Source: Tritrichomonas musculus (taxonomy: Eukaryota > Parabasalia > Tritrichomonadida > Tritrichomonadidae). From it: a stretch of 64,000 bases of DNA. Of this stretch, positions 49,091 through 59,261 are shown one piece after another. The first letter of the stretch is position 1; each line of letters starts with the position of its first letter. Below the pieces are notes generated by a model, which was not told the origin of the DNA, searched no databases, and was given only the letters and a program-made list of their open reading frames with translations. A program made the position numbers and the translations under genes. The stretch spans positions 3,844,001 to 3,908,000 of the forward strand of contig JAPFFF010000003.1 in assembly GCA_039105265.1 (NCBI GenBank), in the 5' to 3' direction.

Positions 49091-49897
49091 AATAATGATA
49101 AGCTTGTAAATTTGGTGAAATAAACGTTTTTTGGGTTTTAAAAATCACCAAATGTAACCATATTATTGTCAAATAAATTTTATTAATATTTATTATTGTC
49201 ATAAACCATTGAATTATTTGAAAGAGGAATTAAATGAGTTTTATCAAAAGTCATATTAATAATCGATAAGATTTTCTCAGTAAAAAAATGTTATTTTTTG
49301 AATATTACAAAATAATTGTATGATTTGTATAATATATCATATAAAATAATAATAAAAAGCTCATTTATATTGACGATGAAAAGCCAAATAACCGATTTCA
49401 CCAAAAGCCCAGGTCTTGGGCTTTTGGCGACAGCATTCAATTTTGAATAGTTTACATATATTTTGGAGATCACCAAAACGGTTTTTTTGGCGATGGTGAT
49501 TTGTAAAGCTTTCAAAATATCATATATAAAATAAAAAAAAAAAAAATAAGATATAAATATATAAAAAAATCAATAATAGCATTTTTTCAATTGAAAATAA
49601 ATTTTTTTCATTTATATTTTAAATATAACCGATATAAAATGTATTTAAAATATTAATAGTATTTATATTTTTATGAATATATATAGCCGAGTAATTAAAT
49701 AAATTCATTGAATTTATTGAATGTTGATTCGTAAATTGAATTATTATTTAATCAAATATCATTTAATCATTTTATTTAATAATTCATAAGAAATAACTTT
49801 TTAAAAGATTTATTAAAATCGCCAAAAGACCAGAAAGAATCACCAAGACCAGGTCTTTTTTTTACATTTGGATATATTTTACAAGCTTAATAATGAT
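49091..49897 (-). mobile_element. MITE copy 2, inverse of the copy at 9.3 kb
   Basis: The element (49099-49889, 791 bp) has the same ends as copy 1, TAAGCTTGTAAA and TTTACAAGCTTA, in the opposite orientation. ATAATGA lies outside both ends, so the target duplication is 7-8 bp. It is highly similar to copy 1 over its whole length but lacks the 74-bp internal duplication, so it represents the ancestral form. It lies inside the composite Tc1-type element. Confidence 0.88.
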
Positions 49898-50299
49898 TAA
49901 TTATATTTTTAATTAATTAAATTTTATATTTTTTATATAGTTATTTTTTTGTCTAAAATTAGGGAAGTAAAAAGTGACCTTTTTTTCTGAGATGTCTCAG
50001 AAAAATTGAAAACAAAAAAATTTCTCAATTTAAATTCATTTCACCTCACTTCCCTAATTCTGGACACACTTTAGATGCAACGAAAATTTTTGAAAACCCA
50101 AAGTCTTAGCAATTCAATTTTGAAATTCAAATACTATTTGGCCTTAAAAAGTCTTTGCTTTTAATGCTTCATAATACATGGATGTAATATTAAAAAAAAA
50201 AAAAATATTGAATATTAATCGACTTTTCCCTTTAAAAAAATTCAATAAAAAAGAGTGTAAAAGGTATTTAAATACCTTTTATTTATTAAAAAAGTTTAT

Positions 50300-51207
50300 A
50301 AACTTTCAAAATTTTTAAAAAAAAAATTTTGATCTATTTTCTCTCAAAAAAAAAAAAAAAAAAACATGTTTTTTATTCTTTGGTCTAAAAATGAAGCCCT
50401 AAAAATAGAAGATTCCTCTTTTTTTATGTTCTATATAGAATTTTCTAATCTATCAAAAGCTCTCTCATTTACGAACGTTTAAAAAACGTATCAAAAAGTG
50501 AAATAAGGACAAATAAGCTCAATTAGTAAATAGTATTTATTTATTTTTGGAGCATGGCATCAGAAGAATATGTCGATGAAATTTTATGTTCAAATGAAGT
50601 TGATAAGTCAAAACTTTCTAGAATTGATTTAATTTTAGAAACCTTGCAAGAAGCTATCCAATCAGAAGAATTTTCAGCCTGTCAAGACGAATTTGCAGAC
50701 AAAAACTGCCAAAAATTCACTGAAGATGGTGATCTTCCTCCCGAATGCATGCAATTATATAATCAATACGTTAGTATCATCGAAGATCATCTCGTGAAAA
50801 AAGTTGAAGAAGTTGTTCCAAACTTTGACTTTGAAGAACTAATTCCTTTAATTCAAAAGAACAAAGATTCTGATGACTTTCGTTATTCTGATGTTTTTGA
50901 ATTTTTAAATGCTGCTCTAGATTTCAACGAATTTCGGAAATTAATGGCCTCTTATAATAAAGGGAAAGATCTTTCTCTTGCAGTTACCACAACAGAACTA
51001 CATGATTTATAATATGATCTTTCAAAGCTATATTAAATTTATATATTTTTAATTCTACTTAAATTTTGCGAGATTAAAAATCATTATTTAATTATCAATT
51101 AAATTTAGGGCTTCTTTTTTAGACCAAAGAATAAAAAACATGGTCTTTTTTTTTGAGAGAAAATCGATCAAAATTTTTATAAAAATTTTTAAAAATTTTG
51201 AAAGTTT
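50300..51207. repeat. inverted repeats of about 100 bp flanking the ARL2BP gene
   Basis: The left arm (about 50300-50403) runs AACTTTCAAAATTTTTAAAA, then CTCTCAAAAA, ACATGTTTTTTATTCTTTGG and ending AAGCCCTAAA. The right arm (about 51107-51207) is its inverse with small indels in the homopolymers. In addition TAGATGCAACGAAA occurs at 50072-50085 and 51214-51227 in direct orientation, outside both arms. The left arm lies in the gene's upstream region, the right arm about 90 bp past the stop. Confidence 0.85.
50554..51012 (+). CDS. ARL2-binding protein (BART) family
   Basis: The protein (152 aa) has the BART fold, a helical domain that binds GTP-loaded Arl2/Arl3 GTPases, known in cilium and microtubule biology. 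Diagnostic parts: EFSACQDEFADKNCQKFTED near residue 37, YNQYVSIIEDHLVKKVEEVV, the acidic middle, then FEFLNAALDFNEFRKLMASY and the end DLSLAVTTTELHDL, all in the order of human ARL2BP. Length is close to the family (about 160 aa). It is the only host gene in a 17-kb transposon-rich stretch. The ATG at 50554 follows ATCAAAAAGTGAAATAAGG upstream. Confidence 0.87.
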   Translation: MASEEYVDEILCSNEVDKSKLSRIDLILETLQEAIQSEEFSACQDEFADKNCQKFTEDGDLPPECMQLYNQYVSIIEDHLVKKVEEVVPNFDFEELIPLIQKNKDSDDFRYSDVFEFLNAALDFNEFRKLMASYNKGKDLSLAVTTTELHDL

Positions 51208-51227
51208 AGAAAATAGATGCAACGAAA

Positions 51228-51892
51228 TCCTCCCAAAAAGTGGACTGTCAAATTGATTTTTCTCATTGATGAAAAGGTTTTATGATTTTATAATAATATA
51301 ATATAAAACTTTATTTTAAGCATTTGCACTTTTTAAATAAAAGATTAAAATTATTTGAAAAATTGAATAATTTCACGATGCTAAATATGTGCATGCGATC
51401 TTCCATTATTTGATATAAATATAATATTAATTACAAATAAATAAATTTCTAATATATGAAAATAATTCCTTGGTAGCGTTAAGCATAATTTTAATTTTAT
51501 TCATGAAAAAATGTGAAAAATTTTGTAACAAAACAAAACATAGAATTCTTTTTAAATGAAAGATTTCCAACCTAGTGAATCTGCAAGTTCTTATCTATCC
51601 CATGAATCCAGCTTTAAACCCAAAGAAATCCAAAAATAATCAATCCAAACTCATATTATAATTATCTATAAAATTTGAATTAATATCATGATTAATCATT
51701 TTTACATGTATTAAAATATTTTTCAGTCTATTATAAAAAGGATCCTTTCATTGGAACCTTGCTTTTAATAAAAAAAAAATACTTATAACCAGAGCACTGT
51801 AAGCCAAAATATAAACCATTCAAAATTGTGAGGAGCGAGAAAAATACTTTATCATATTTTATTAATAATAAAAATAATTTTTAAATTGAAGC
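51228..51892. other. AT-rich spacer downstream of the ARL2BP gene
   Basis: No gene or terminal repeat recognised; contains A runs and TA-rich sequence only. Confidence 0.35.
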
Positions 51893-52748
51893 ATAAATCT
51901 ACAGTTTTAATATCTGTTTGATCTTTCTGTTTAATATTGAGATATATATATTTTAAAATATATGCAAATTTTTTTTCTGAAAAAGTTGATTTTTTTATTC
52001 AAAAAATATCTGTTTTATTAAAATGATTTATAAATTGATAATTATGAATACGATTATTATGAAATTATAATAAAATAATTATATCATGTTGATGAATAAG
52101 TGTGTAAAATATTATAAGAAAATTGGCGCTACGTTTTTAGTAAAAGTCATCTTAATTTAAAATGATTGTATAATATTCGTTCAAACCAATATAAATGATT
52201 ATTTTAATTAGACACAAAATGGTGGCACTTAAATGTATATATATGCATGAGAATTGAAACAATTAACACAAAATTGTTTTATATATTCATATCAATAATG
52301 ATAATTTTTTAGAGACATTTAAAATACGTTGAAATATAAAATAAATATGATAATAACAAATATGACCATATTATCATTGCGTTTTTTTTATAAATTAGCT
52401 AAAGAATTATAAAAAAAACAATTATATTCAATTATTAATCGTTAATCAGAATAATTTATCCTCAACCAATAGAACTCTATCAATTTATAATGTTATTTTT
52501 CTAAAAACGTAGCGCCAATTTTCTTATAATATTTTACACACTTATTCATCAACATGATATAATTATTTTATTATAATTTCATAATAATCGTATTCATAAT
52601 TATCGATTTATAAATCATTTTTATAAAACAGATATTTTTTGAATAAAAAAATCAACTTTTTCAGAAAAAAAATTTGCATATATTTTAAAATATATATATC
52701 TCAATATTAAACAGAAAGATCAAACAGATATTAAAAATATAGATTTAT
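51893..52748. mobile_element. foldback element with 248-bp near-perfect arms
   Basis: Bases 51893-52140 and 52501-52748 are inverse copies over 248 bp with only a few mismatches and no net length difference; the loop is 360 bp. The arms end in GGCGCTACGTTTTTAG on the loop side and ATAAATCT on the outer side. There is no credible coding frame. Such a structure is typical of foldback elements or TIR transposons with very long TIRs. High arm identity implies a young insertion or homogenised arms. TTGAAGCA and TTGGAGCA outside the ends may be a diverged target duplication, but this is weak. Confidence 0.88.
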
Positions 52749-52822
52749 TGTTGGAGCAAAAATATATTAATATCAATTATATTTCAAATAAAAGAAATTT
52801 TTTTGGCTTGCAGTGGTCTTTA

Positions 52823-54234
52823 TAAACTGAAGTCAAAAACTCAGTAACACTTGCTAAACTTTTTAAAAGTATTTTTTTACAATTGAAAAGAAATTATTTT
52901 TTATTCTTATGAAAAAGGTGTGCCAAATGTTACTGAGATTTTGGCCGCCTCAAAAAGTTTAAAAAAAATTTTTTTTATTCAATTTTTGGTAAAATTATTT
53001 CAATTTCTTCAAATTTAATTCCATCTTCTTGTAACTCTTCTAATAAAGAATCAATTTCTTCTTGTGAAACATCATAGTCAATTTTCTTTCTAAGTTCATG
53101 CTGAATACATTTTCCTCTATTCTTTAAGCATAAAAAGCATCTTCTTGTGAATGAGTTGCATAAATTATTAATAGTGTCAAGCTTAATTGCATTCCAAGCA
53201 TATTTTATAGCATCGATCAATTCTGTTTCGTTTTGTGGATTGAAAAAACCAATTGTTTTATCCATTAACGACCAAATCATTTCGATTGGATTAAGATCTG
53301 GCGAATTTGGTGGCCAGTTGATAATAAGATCACAAACGTTACTTATCGAATCTATAGAATCTGGTGTTGTGTGTGTCCGTGCTCCATCCTGTTGAAATAT
53401 AAAATTTCCAGTAAAAAAGGTTAATGCATCATTTAAATAATTTTTTTCATTTAACATGTCTTGATATACCTTTGAATTTTCATATTCTGAAAAAATGAAA
53501 ATTTCAGGTTTATAATTTGGCGCGATCATTCCCCAGACCATAATTGATCCTTTATATTTATTCTTATATTGAATTGCTTTTTCATTATGCTGCCCTCTTT
53601 GTCTCCATAACCAATTTTTATCAGAACATAATGAAAAACGAGATTCGTCGGAAAATCCAATTACTGGGAAATTATCTCTTTGAAGCAAGTAACTATAACA
53701 AAAATTGATCCTTTTTTGAATCTGTTCTTCTGTAAGGCGAGGCTCTTTGACAGATGGGAGAAATTGGAAATGATTGTCATGTCTGATAGAGTTAATGGTT
53801 GATTTGCCGACACTTTTTACGTCAAAATCATTAGAAAGTTGAATTTGTTGACTTAAATCACGTCCAGATACGTATGGATTTGAAATTGTTTGCTGGATAA
53901 CGAATGATTTGACTTCAGGAGTTTTTTTTGTTGGGCGTCCGATCTTAGCTTGATCCGGAGGCTCTCCTGAATCATTTAAACTTTTACGAACTGTTGAAAT
54001 AATATTTGGACCGCATCCAATTGTTTGTTGAATAAAACGACTTGAATAGCCATTTTCTATTAATGCTGCTATTTTCTCATTTCTTGTTAAGCTTGAATTG
54101 CATATTTGTATAACCAATTGTTGATCCATTGTATAAAATAATTCTTTATATAAAATTTTATTTGTCACTTTTTTTGCTTTTTCAGAACTTTATATATTTT
54201 TCAATGGTGTTACTGAGTTTTTGGCCTCAGTTTA
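52823..54234 (-). mobile_element. complete Tc1-like transposon, 1.4 kb
   Basis: The element (52825-54232, 1408 bp) has 26-bp TIRs matching at 24 positions, with CCAAAAACTCAGTAACAC in the right one and TCAAAAACTCAGTAACAC in the left. TA flanks both ends. A third partial copy of the terminal motif, TGTTACTGAGATTTTGGCC, lies inside near 52927 and may be an additional transposase site. The single gene is an intact transposase. Confidence 0.9.
52975..54129 (-). CDS. Tc1-like DDE/D transposase, apparently intact
   Basis: The 384-aa enzyme should cut and join the element's ends. N-terminal helix-turn-helix motifs (IAALIENGYSSRFIQQTIGC, then a GRPTKKTPEV linker and a second helix pair) bind the TIRs. 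The catalytic core has GFSDESRFSL (first Asp), WLWRQRGQ, SIMVWGMIAPNYK, FIFQQDGARTHTT (second Asp) and WPPNSPDLNPIEMIW (third acidic). The C-terminus FTRRCFLCLKNRG is shared with the broken copy at 45.7-48 kb. Start chosen at MDQQLV; the frame extends 39 bases upstream to a GTG. No inactivating change was seen, so it may be active. Confidence 0.92.
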   Translation of the reverse strand: MDQQLVIQICNSSLTRNEKIAALIENGYSSRFIQQTIGCGPNIISTVRKSLNDSGEPPDQAKIGRPTKKTPEVKSFVIQQTISNPYVSGRDLSQQIQLSNDFDVKSVGKSTINSIRHDNHFQFLPSVKEPRLTEEQIQKRINFCYSYLLQRDNFPVIGFSDESRFSLCSDKNWLWRQRGQHNEKAIQYKNKYKGSIMVWGMIAPNYKPEIFIFSEYENSKVYQDMLNEKNYLNDALTFFTGNFIFQQDGARTHTTPDSIDSISNVCDLIINWPPNSPDLNPIEMIWSLMDKTIGFFNPQNETELIDAIKYAWNAIKLDTINNLCNSFTRRCFLCLKNRGKCIQHELRKKIDYDVSQEEIDSLLEELQEDGIKFEEIEIILPKIE

Positions 54235-54358
54235 ACCAACAAAAATAAAAATAATGTTTAGAAAAAGTTTGATAAAAGAAATGCAATCTTTCAATTTTTT
54301 TTGGAAATGGTTCAAAAAGTTATTCGGAAATGCTTCAATTTTTTCATTTTGAATAGCT

Positions 54359-54940
54359 TTAAGGACGACCTTTCACCGTTTATAATTTATTTTATAACGA
54401 TTAATTTTTGTATTCATTTTCATCGTAAATCATTGAAAATTAAAAAATTTAATAACTCAAGTTAGAAGGGAAAAAAGAAACTTGTTTTTGTGTTAATACA
54501 AATCAAATAGAATAAATTATTGATATCCGGTTCGAAACGTAATATTAATACTTGTAATTTATCATATTTAATCATTTTTTTATTTAATCTACTAAAATTT
54601 CATCTTTTTCTTTAATATATTATGAGTTTGGAACCGGATTATTTTAAATATTCATGTTATTTAATAAATGGTGCATAGAAAACAAAATTGTTTTTATTTG
54701 AAATTGAGTTGTTACATTTTGAAATTCTTAGAAAAAATATAAACGTATTTTGGTTTAATTCACTTTTATTTTTTGAAATATCTCTATTTCAAAGCTGAAT
54801 AATTATTTAATTATTTTTTATATGCATTATATTCCAATTATTTATTTGTTAATATGAGTTTTACAATAAAATTATTAAAGATTGAGGAAAAATTAAATGT
54901 AACCACGACGATCATTTTTCATAGAAAGGTCGTCCTTAAA
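54359..54940. mobile_element. 574-bp MITE flanked by TTAA
   Basis: The ends are GGACGACCTTTC and its exact inverse (54363-54374, 54925-54936), each next to TTAA (54359-54362, 54937-54940). The interior is AT-rich and non-coding. Like the element at 6.4 kb it starts with GG after TTAA, but the rest of the ends differ, so it is a different family with perhaps the same target preference. Confidence 0.8.
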
Positions 54941-55103
54941 AAAATGAATATTTTATCTAAATATGAACTTTATTTATACAATATATTTATAATATATAGC
55001 TTATATATTTAAAAATTAGTAGTTATAACAATAGAAGAATAATTTTATTTCTCTAATTATTCATAATTTTGCTATAATTCGCATTATTTTATTATTTTTT
55101 ATA
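54941..55103. other. short spacer between MITEs
   Basis: AT-rich, no feature. Confidence 0.3.
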
Positions 55104-56567
55104 TAGTTGGTGGACATAATTATGTTTTTGGGACATAATCATGTTTGCTCAACTTTTTGAATGGTACACAAAAATAAAACACATTTTTCTCAATACTTTT
55201 TAAAAATAATTTGATAATATTATATATTTTATTAATGTATTTTATGTACATCATTATTTAATTAAATGAGCTATTATATTTGTGATTTATATGAAATTTT
55301 GCCATTAATGTAAAAAAAAGTCAAAATGCTTATTTTATTCTCAATAATTGAAACTTAGGATTTAATAATAATATCATTAATTCATAATCAGTAATGATAT
55401 AATTTTGTCAGATAATTGATATCTAAAAACTTTCATATAAGAAAATTTTGATGCATAAAATAAAGTTAAAAATCATATCACTTTTTTGTTTTTTTCCAAT
55501 AAAAAATAAAAACTTTTAAATTTTTATTTAAATATTTGATATAATGCATATAGTATAATGATATTGAAAGAATAAAATTGGCGGTTCTACTCATGATCTA
55601 TTACCTTAATGAAAAAGAGTAACTTCTGAAATAACTTAAAAAGACTTTCAATTTTAGACATTGAGAAATTATTTTCATTATTTTAATAGTTCTTCTATAC
55701 TTACCTAATATTTATTGATTAATTGCTATTTTTATTGCTATTATAATACAAAAAATAAAAAAGTGAAATTTGTATATTTCTTAGAAAAACCTGAAATCTT
55801 GATGGGCAACAATGATTTTTAGAGGATTAATAATATATTTCATTGTATGTGTTATCAAATAATGTAATTCTGAAATCATATCAATTATGCATGAGTGATT
55901 TATGAATGATTTTGAATGAAAAAAAGAAAAATGAAATTTTTCCAAGATTGATTCTTTTTCAACCATATTATTATATTTAATATATTATATGCATCATATA
56001 GATGATTAATACTGCATCTAATTTGAAATAAAATAAACTCATTTTTAAAAATTAGTAATTTTGTATGAATGATTTTTGTCATATTTTGAAAACACTTTTT
56101 CGTTTTATATAATTATTATTTCAATAGATTTTTTTCTAAAATATAATATATACATTATATTCTAAAATAATAACTATGTTAGAGCAAATTAAAACAACCT
56201 TTTTTTTATGGTAAAAGCATGAAATGTGATATAAAATGAGTTTTTTGAGTAGTGAAATCAAAATGAAACCATTTTTTCTAATTATCTATTTTATTTCAAT
56301 AAATAATAATGATACATTTTAAATATAGATAAAAAGTAAATTATAATTTTTTTTCAAATAATAAAAAAATATTCAGAAATTAAAAATTCGATATCATATT
56401 TATGATCAAATTTAGTTTGATAAAAGTGAATGAAAATCTGGGAATAGAATGTATCCAATATGATATTAATTGTTCTACAATTGTTTTTTTAAAAGTCCAA
56501 TTTGAATATATAGAAATGATGTGAAAACATAATTATGTCTCCAAAACAGAATTATGTCCACCAACTA
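55104..56567. mobile_element. 1.46-kb non-coding element with doubled-motif TIRs and TA flanks
   Basis: The left end reads GTTGGTGGACATAATTATG followed at once by a second GGACATAATCATGTTT. The right end has the same pair inverted (56525-56565). TA flanks both ends. The interior has only small low-complexity frames. The doubled GACATAATTATG motif in each TIR suggests two transposase sites per end, as in some mariner-type elements. Non-autonomous. Confidence 0.82.
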
Positions 56568-58890
56568 TAAGGATAAAAATATATTAATTTTATTAAATTT
56601 CGTTCAGCCGATGCAGCTGTGGAATATTACATTTTTTTTTCAACGGATGATTTAAATTGAATTTTTAGACATCAATATCTAGCATCTCGACTTATAAGTA
56701 GATTTATATAAATATTTAAATATTATAAAATAACATGTAATAAGTATATTATATATTTAAAAACCCCCAACATTTTTAAATCGGTGGAAAAATGGAAATG
56801 TAAGTGCACATTTATATTAAAACTGAGGTTATATATATGATTCATACAATCGTTATATACGATTTCTTGATTAATTTTGTCGAAATTAATATTAAAAAAA
56901 TAAAAATTAAGTAAATCCATTTTATTTTCAATAAATATATTTTAAATATGATATTAAACAAGGTTTAATAGATAAAATAGCAATATGTTAAAAGAATAAA
57001 ATGAATATCATCAAATTATTAGTGTTTACTCAATAATTAGTATATAATCTAATTTTTTATTTTTATTTTTATTTTATAATTCTATTTTAATGATTTTAAT
57101 ATAATAAAATTTCGTATATATACCAATATTAATATTTTTTGGTTTATTTCAATAATACACGTTACTCATACCCGATGACTCAAATATTCTGAGATGTTGT
57201 ATCAAAAAACACGTTACCAATACCCGATTGCTCAAATATTTGAGAATAATACAGAGATTTATTTTATTTAAAAATAAAATCATTTCTGGTTAACATATTT
57301 ATGTTTAGCATATCTTAAATAATAAAATGGTTAATTATATTTTTGTTAACCTTTTAAATGAGGAAAAAGTTCATTAAAAAAAATTATAACCCATTATTTC
57401 ATTAATTAAAACGAATAAAATATTGATCACTTTAAAACATAAATCAATGAATAAGAAAATCATTTTACTAGAGAAATATATAGCATTAAAATATCTATCA
57501 TTTTTGAATCTGAGAAAAAGAAATAAAAATTTAGCCAAAAAATGAATACATATATTTAACTTATTTATGTTATCATTATACGCTATTGTAATATTATTTT
57601 GGCAAATATGTTGCTTTATTATTAAAATATTATTGCAAAAATGTAATTTAATAAGAACATCTTGAATAATAACCTTATGCGAATCATTTCCAACTAGTTT
57701 CTGATTATAAAGTTGAAGATAAGTAGCCCAAATTGGTTACTTTGCATCAAATATTTAAGTATTTTTATAGAAACGAATATTTTTTTAACTCACATTTTAT
57801 TAATAGCATGAAGTGAAGTATTGAAAACGAAATAAAATATACGTTTTTTTTGATAGTTCATTTATCTTTACTAATATTTTTTTGATATCTTTAAATATTC
57901 TAAAAAACAATTAAGCATTTGAATATAAAATATAATAATCATATAAATTCGTAATTTATTCATATATTGGGAAATTTTTAATATCAATTTCTCAATTTCT
58001 ATAATTTGCATATTTATTTTGGAATATTATTATTATATATAGGTAGAAAAATCATATTTATGAAGATAAAAAAGTGAATGTTGAATGAATGCAAAATTAT
58101 TATTATTGATGATCATGAAATTCTGAATGTTGAAATTAGTCAAATATAAAAAATATCATCATGTAATCTTTATTAACTTTAATGAACTTTGGTCAGAGCA
58201 TTTTTAAAATCTAATTTTGACATTATATAATCAGTATATTTGTTTTTTACTTTGAAAATAAATAATAAATAATCTATCAAAAAGATTTATTGCTCTGTTT
58301 TTTATACTTATCCATAAAAAATAAACTTTCAAACAAATGCTATCTTTAAATATAATTAACTTTTTTAACAAGGGGAAAAATTGTAAACGGTTTTGTTGGG
58401 GGTTTTTATATTTATTCTTATATTTCAAAAGATATAAGTATTTTAATAATTCAAAATTTTAGTGAAGTCAACGTCCGCACCTCTGAGAGATCAATTCCCC
58501 TTTTACTAAATTAATATTAAATTGTTAGTTAATATTCAATCAAAACTTTTTAAAAATCATTAATATAAGAATTGTATAGGTAAAGTTCAAGAATCAATAA
58601 TTTTCCACAAATTTGGTGTTTTTTTTTGGAAAAAAGTTAGATAAATACAAAAACAGCAACAATATATACCATTTTCAAATACAAAAACCAAGTTGACATG
58701 TCTATCATAATAAATTATTTCATTAAAATAATACATAAATCAATAAATATTTTGTAAGTATATTTGTTTAAATTTATATCATAAAAGCGATTTAAAGTGA
58801 TTAATTGAATAATGATATGCAAATCGCTGATCAACATATATATATTTTTTTTAAATATTTAAGAAATAAATATTTTGAAAAACAATTAAG
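56568..58890. other. AT-rich intergenic region with one 32-bp direct repeat
   Basis: Bases 57157-57188 and 57209-57240 are near-identical copies of a unit containing ACACGTTAC and ATACCCGAT, with a 52-bp period. A slightly less AT-rich patch (GTCAACGTCCGCACCTCTGA) lies near 58468 and may be a trace of an old element. No gene supported in 2.3 kb. Confidence 0.45.
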
Positions 58891-59127
58891 TTAATGGCGA
58901 TACCTTCTATTATGATACTTGCTATCATAATAAATATCTCGCCTTTTTGTATCATTTGAATAATTTAATATTGCTGATAATTGAGGAGGTTTTGGAATAT
59001 CTATATCAAATGCTTTTCCAGCTTTGGTCCGTAAGTCTTCCATACCTTTTTTCATCTCGCCAACTTCTTTATTTTGCATTTTTAAAGAATTTTTCATTAA
59101 AAGTTGAATAAAATCAGAATCATTCAT
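58891..59127 (-). CDS. small uncharacterised protein, 78 aa
   Basis: MNDSDFIQLLMKNSLKMQNK begins a short helical protein with a Lys/Glu-rich middle, a FDIDIPKPPQL segment and a basic tail rich in Tyr, His and Arg. It starts at ATG 59125-59127 and is divergent from the NOP9-like gene, with 134 bp between starts, enough for a shared promoter. The composition is more varied than chance frames in this AT-rich DNA. No family recognised; it could be a real small gene. Confidence 0.5.
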   Translation of the reverse strand: MNDSDFIQLLMKNSLKMQNKEVGEMKKGMEDLRTKAGKAFDIDIPKPPQLSAILNYSNDTKRRDIYYDSKYHNRRYRH

Positions 59128-59261
59128 TAATTAATAATTATAATGGATCTTTTTGTATATTTTTTAAAAGCAAAAAAATTCTCTATAGAAAAATGATCAA
59201 CCAATAAATAAACCATAGAAAAATGAATTCAAATTCAATTTTTGAGATTTGATTTTATTTG

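Larger units (their letters stand above)
45496..50073 (+). mobile_element. composite Tc1/mariner-type transposon carrying three nested insertions
   Basis: The left TIR (45498-45528) and right TIR (50041-50071) are 31 bp and match at about 27 positions; each contains GGAAGTGAGGTGA next to the interior and GTGTGTCC near the end. TA flanks both ends (45496-45497 and 50072-50073), the target site of this superfamily. Inside are the interrupted transposase gene, a 1082-bp element inserted in that gene (46607-47688), a 475-bp element (48041-48515) and a MITE (49099-49889). Without these the element is about 2.2 kb. A perfect palindrome TTTTCTGAGATGTCTCAGAA lies near 49985. The element is now non-autonomous. 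Confidence 0.85.
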
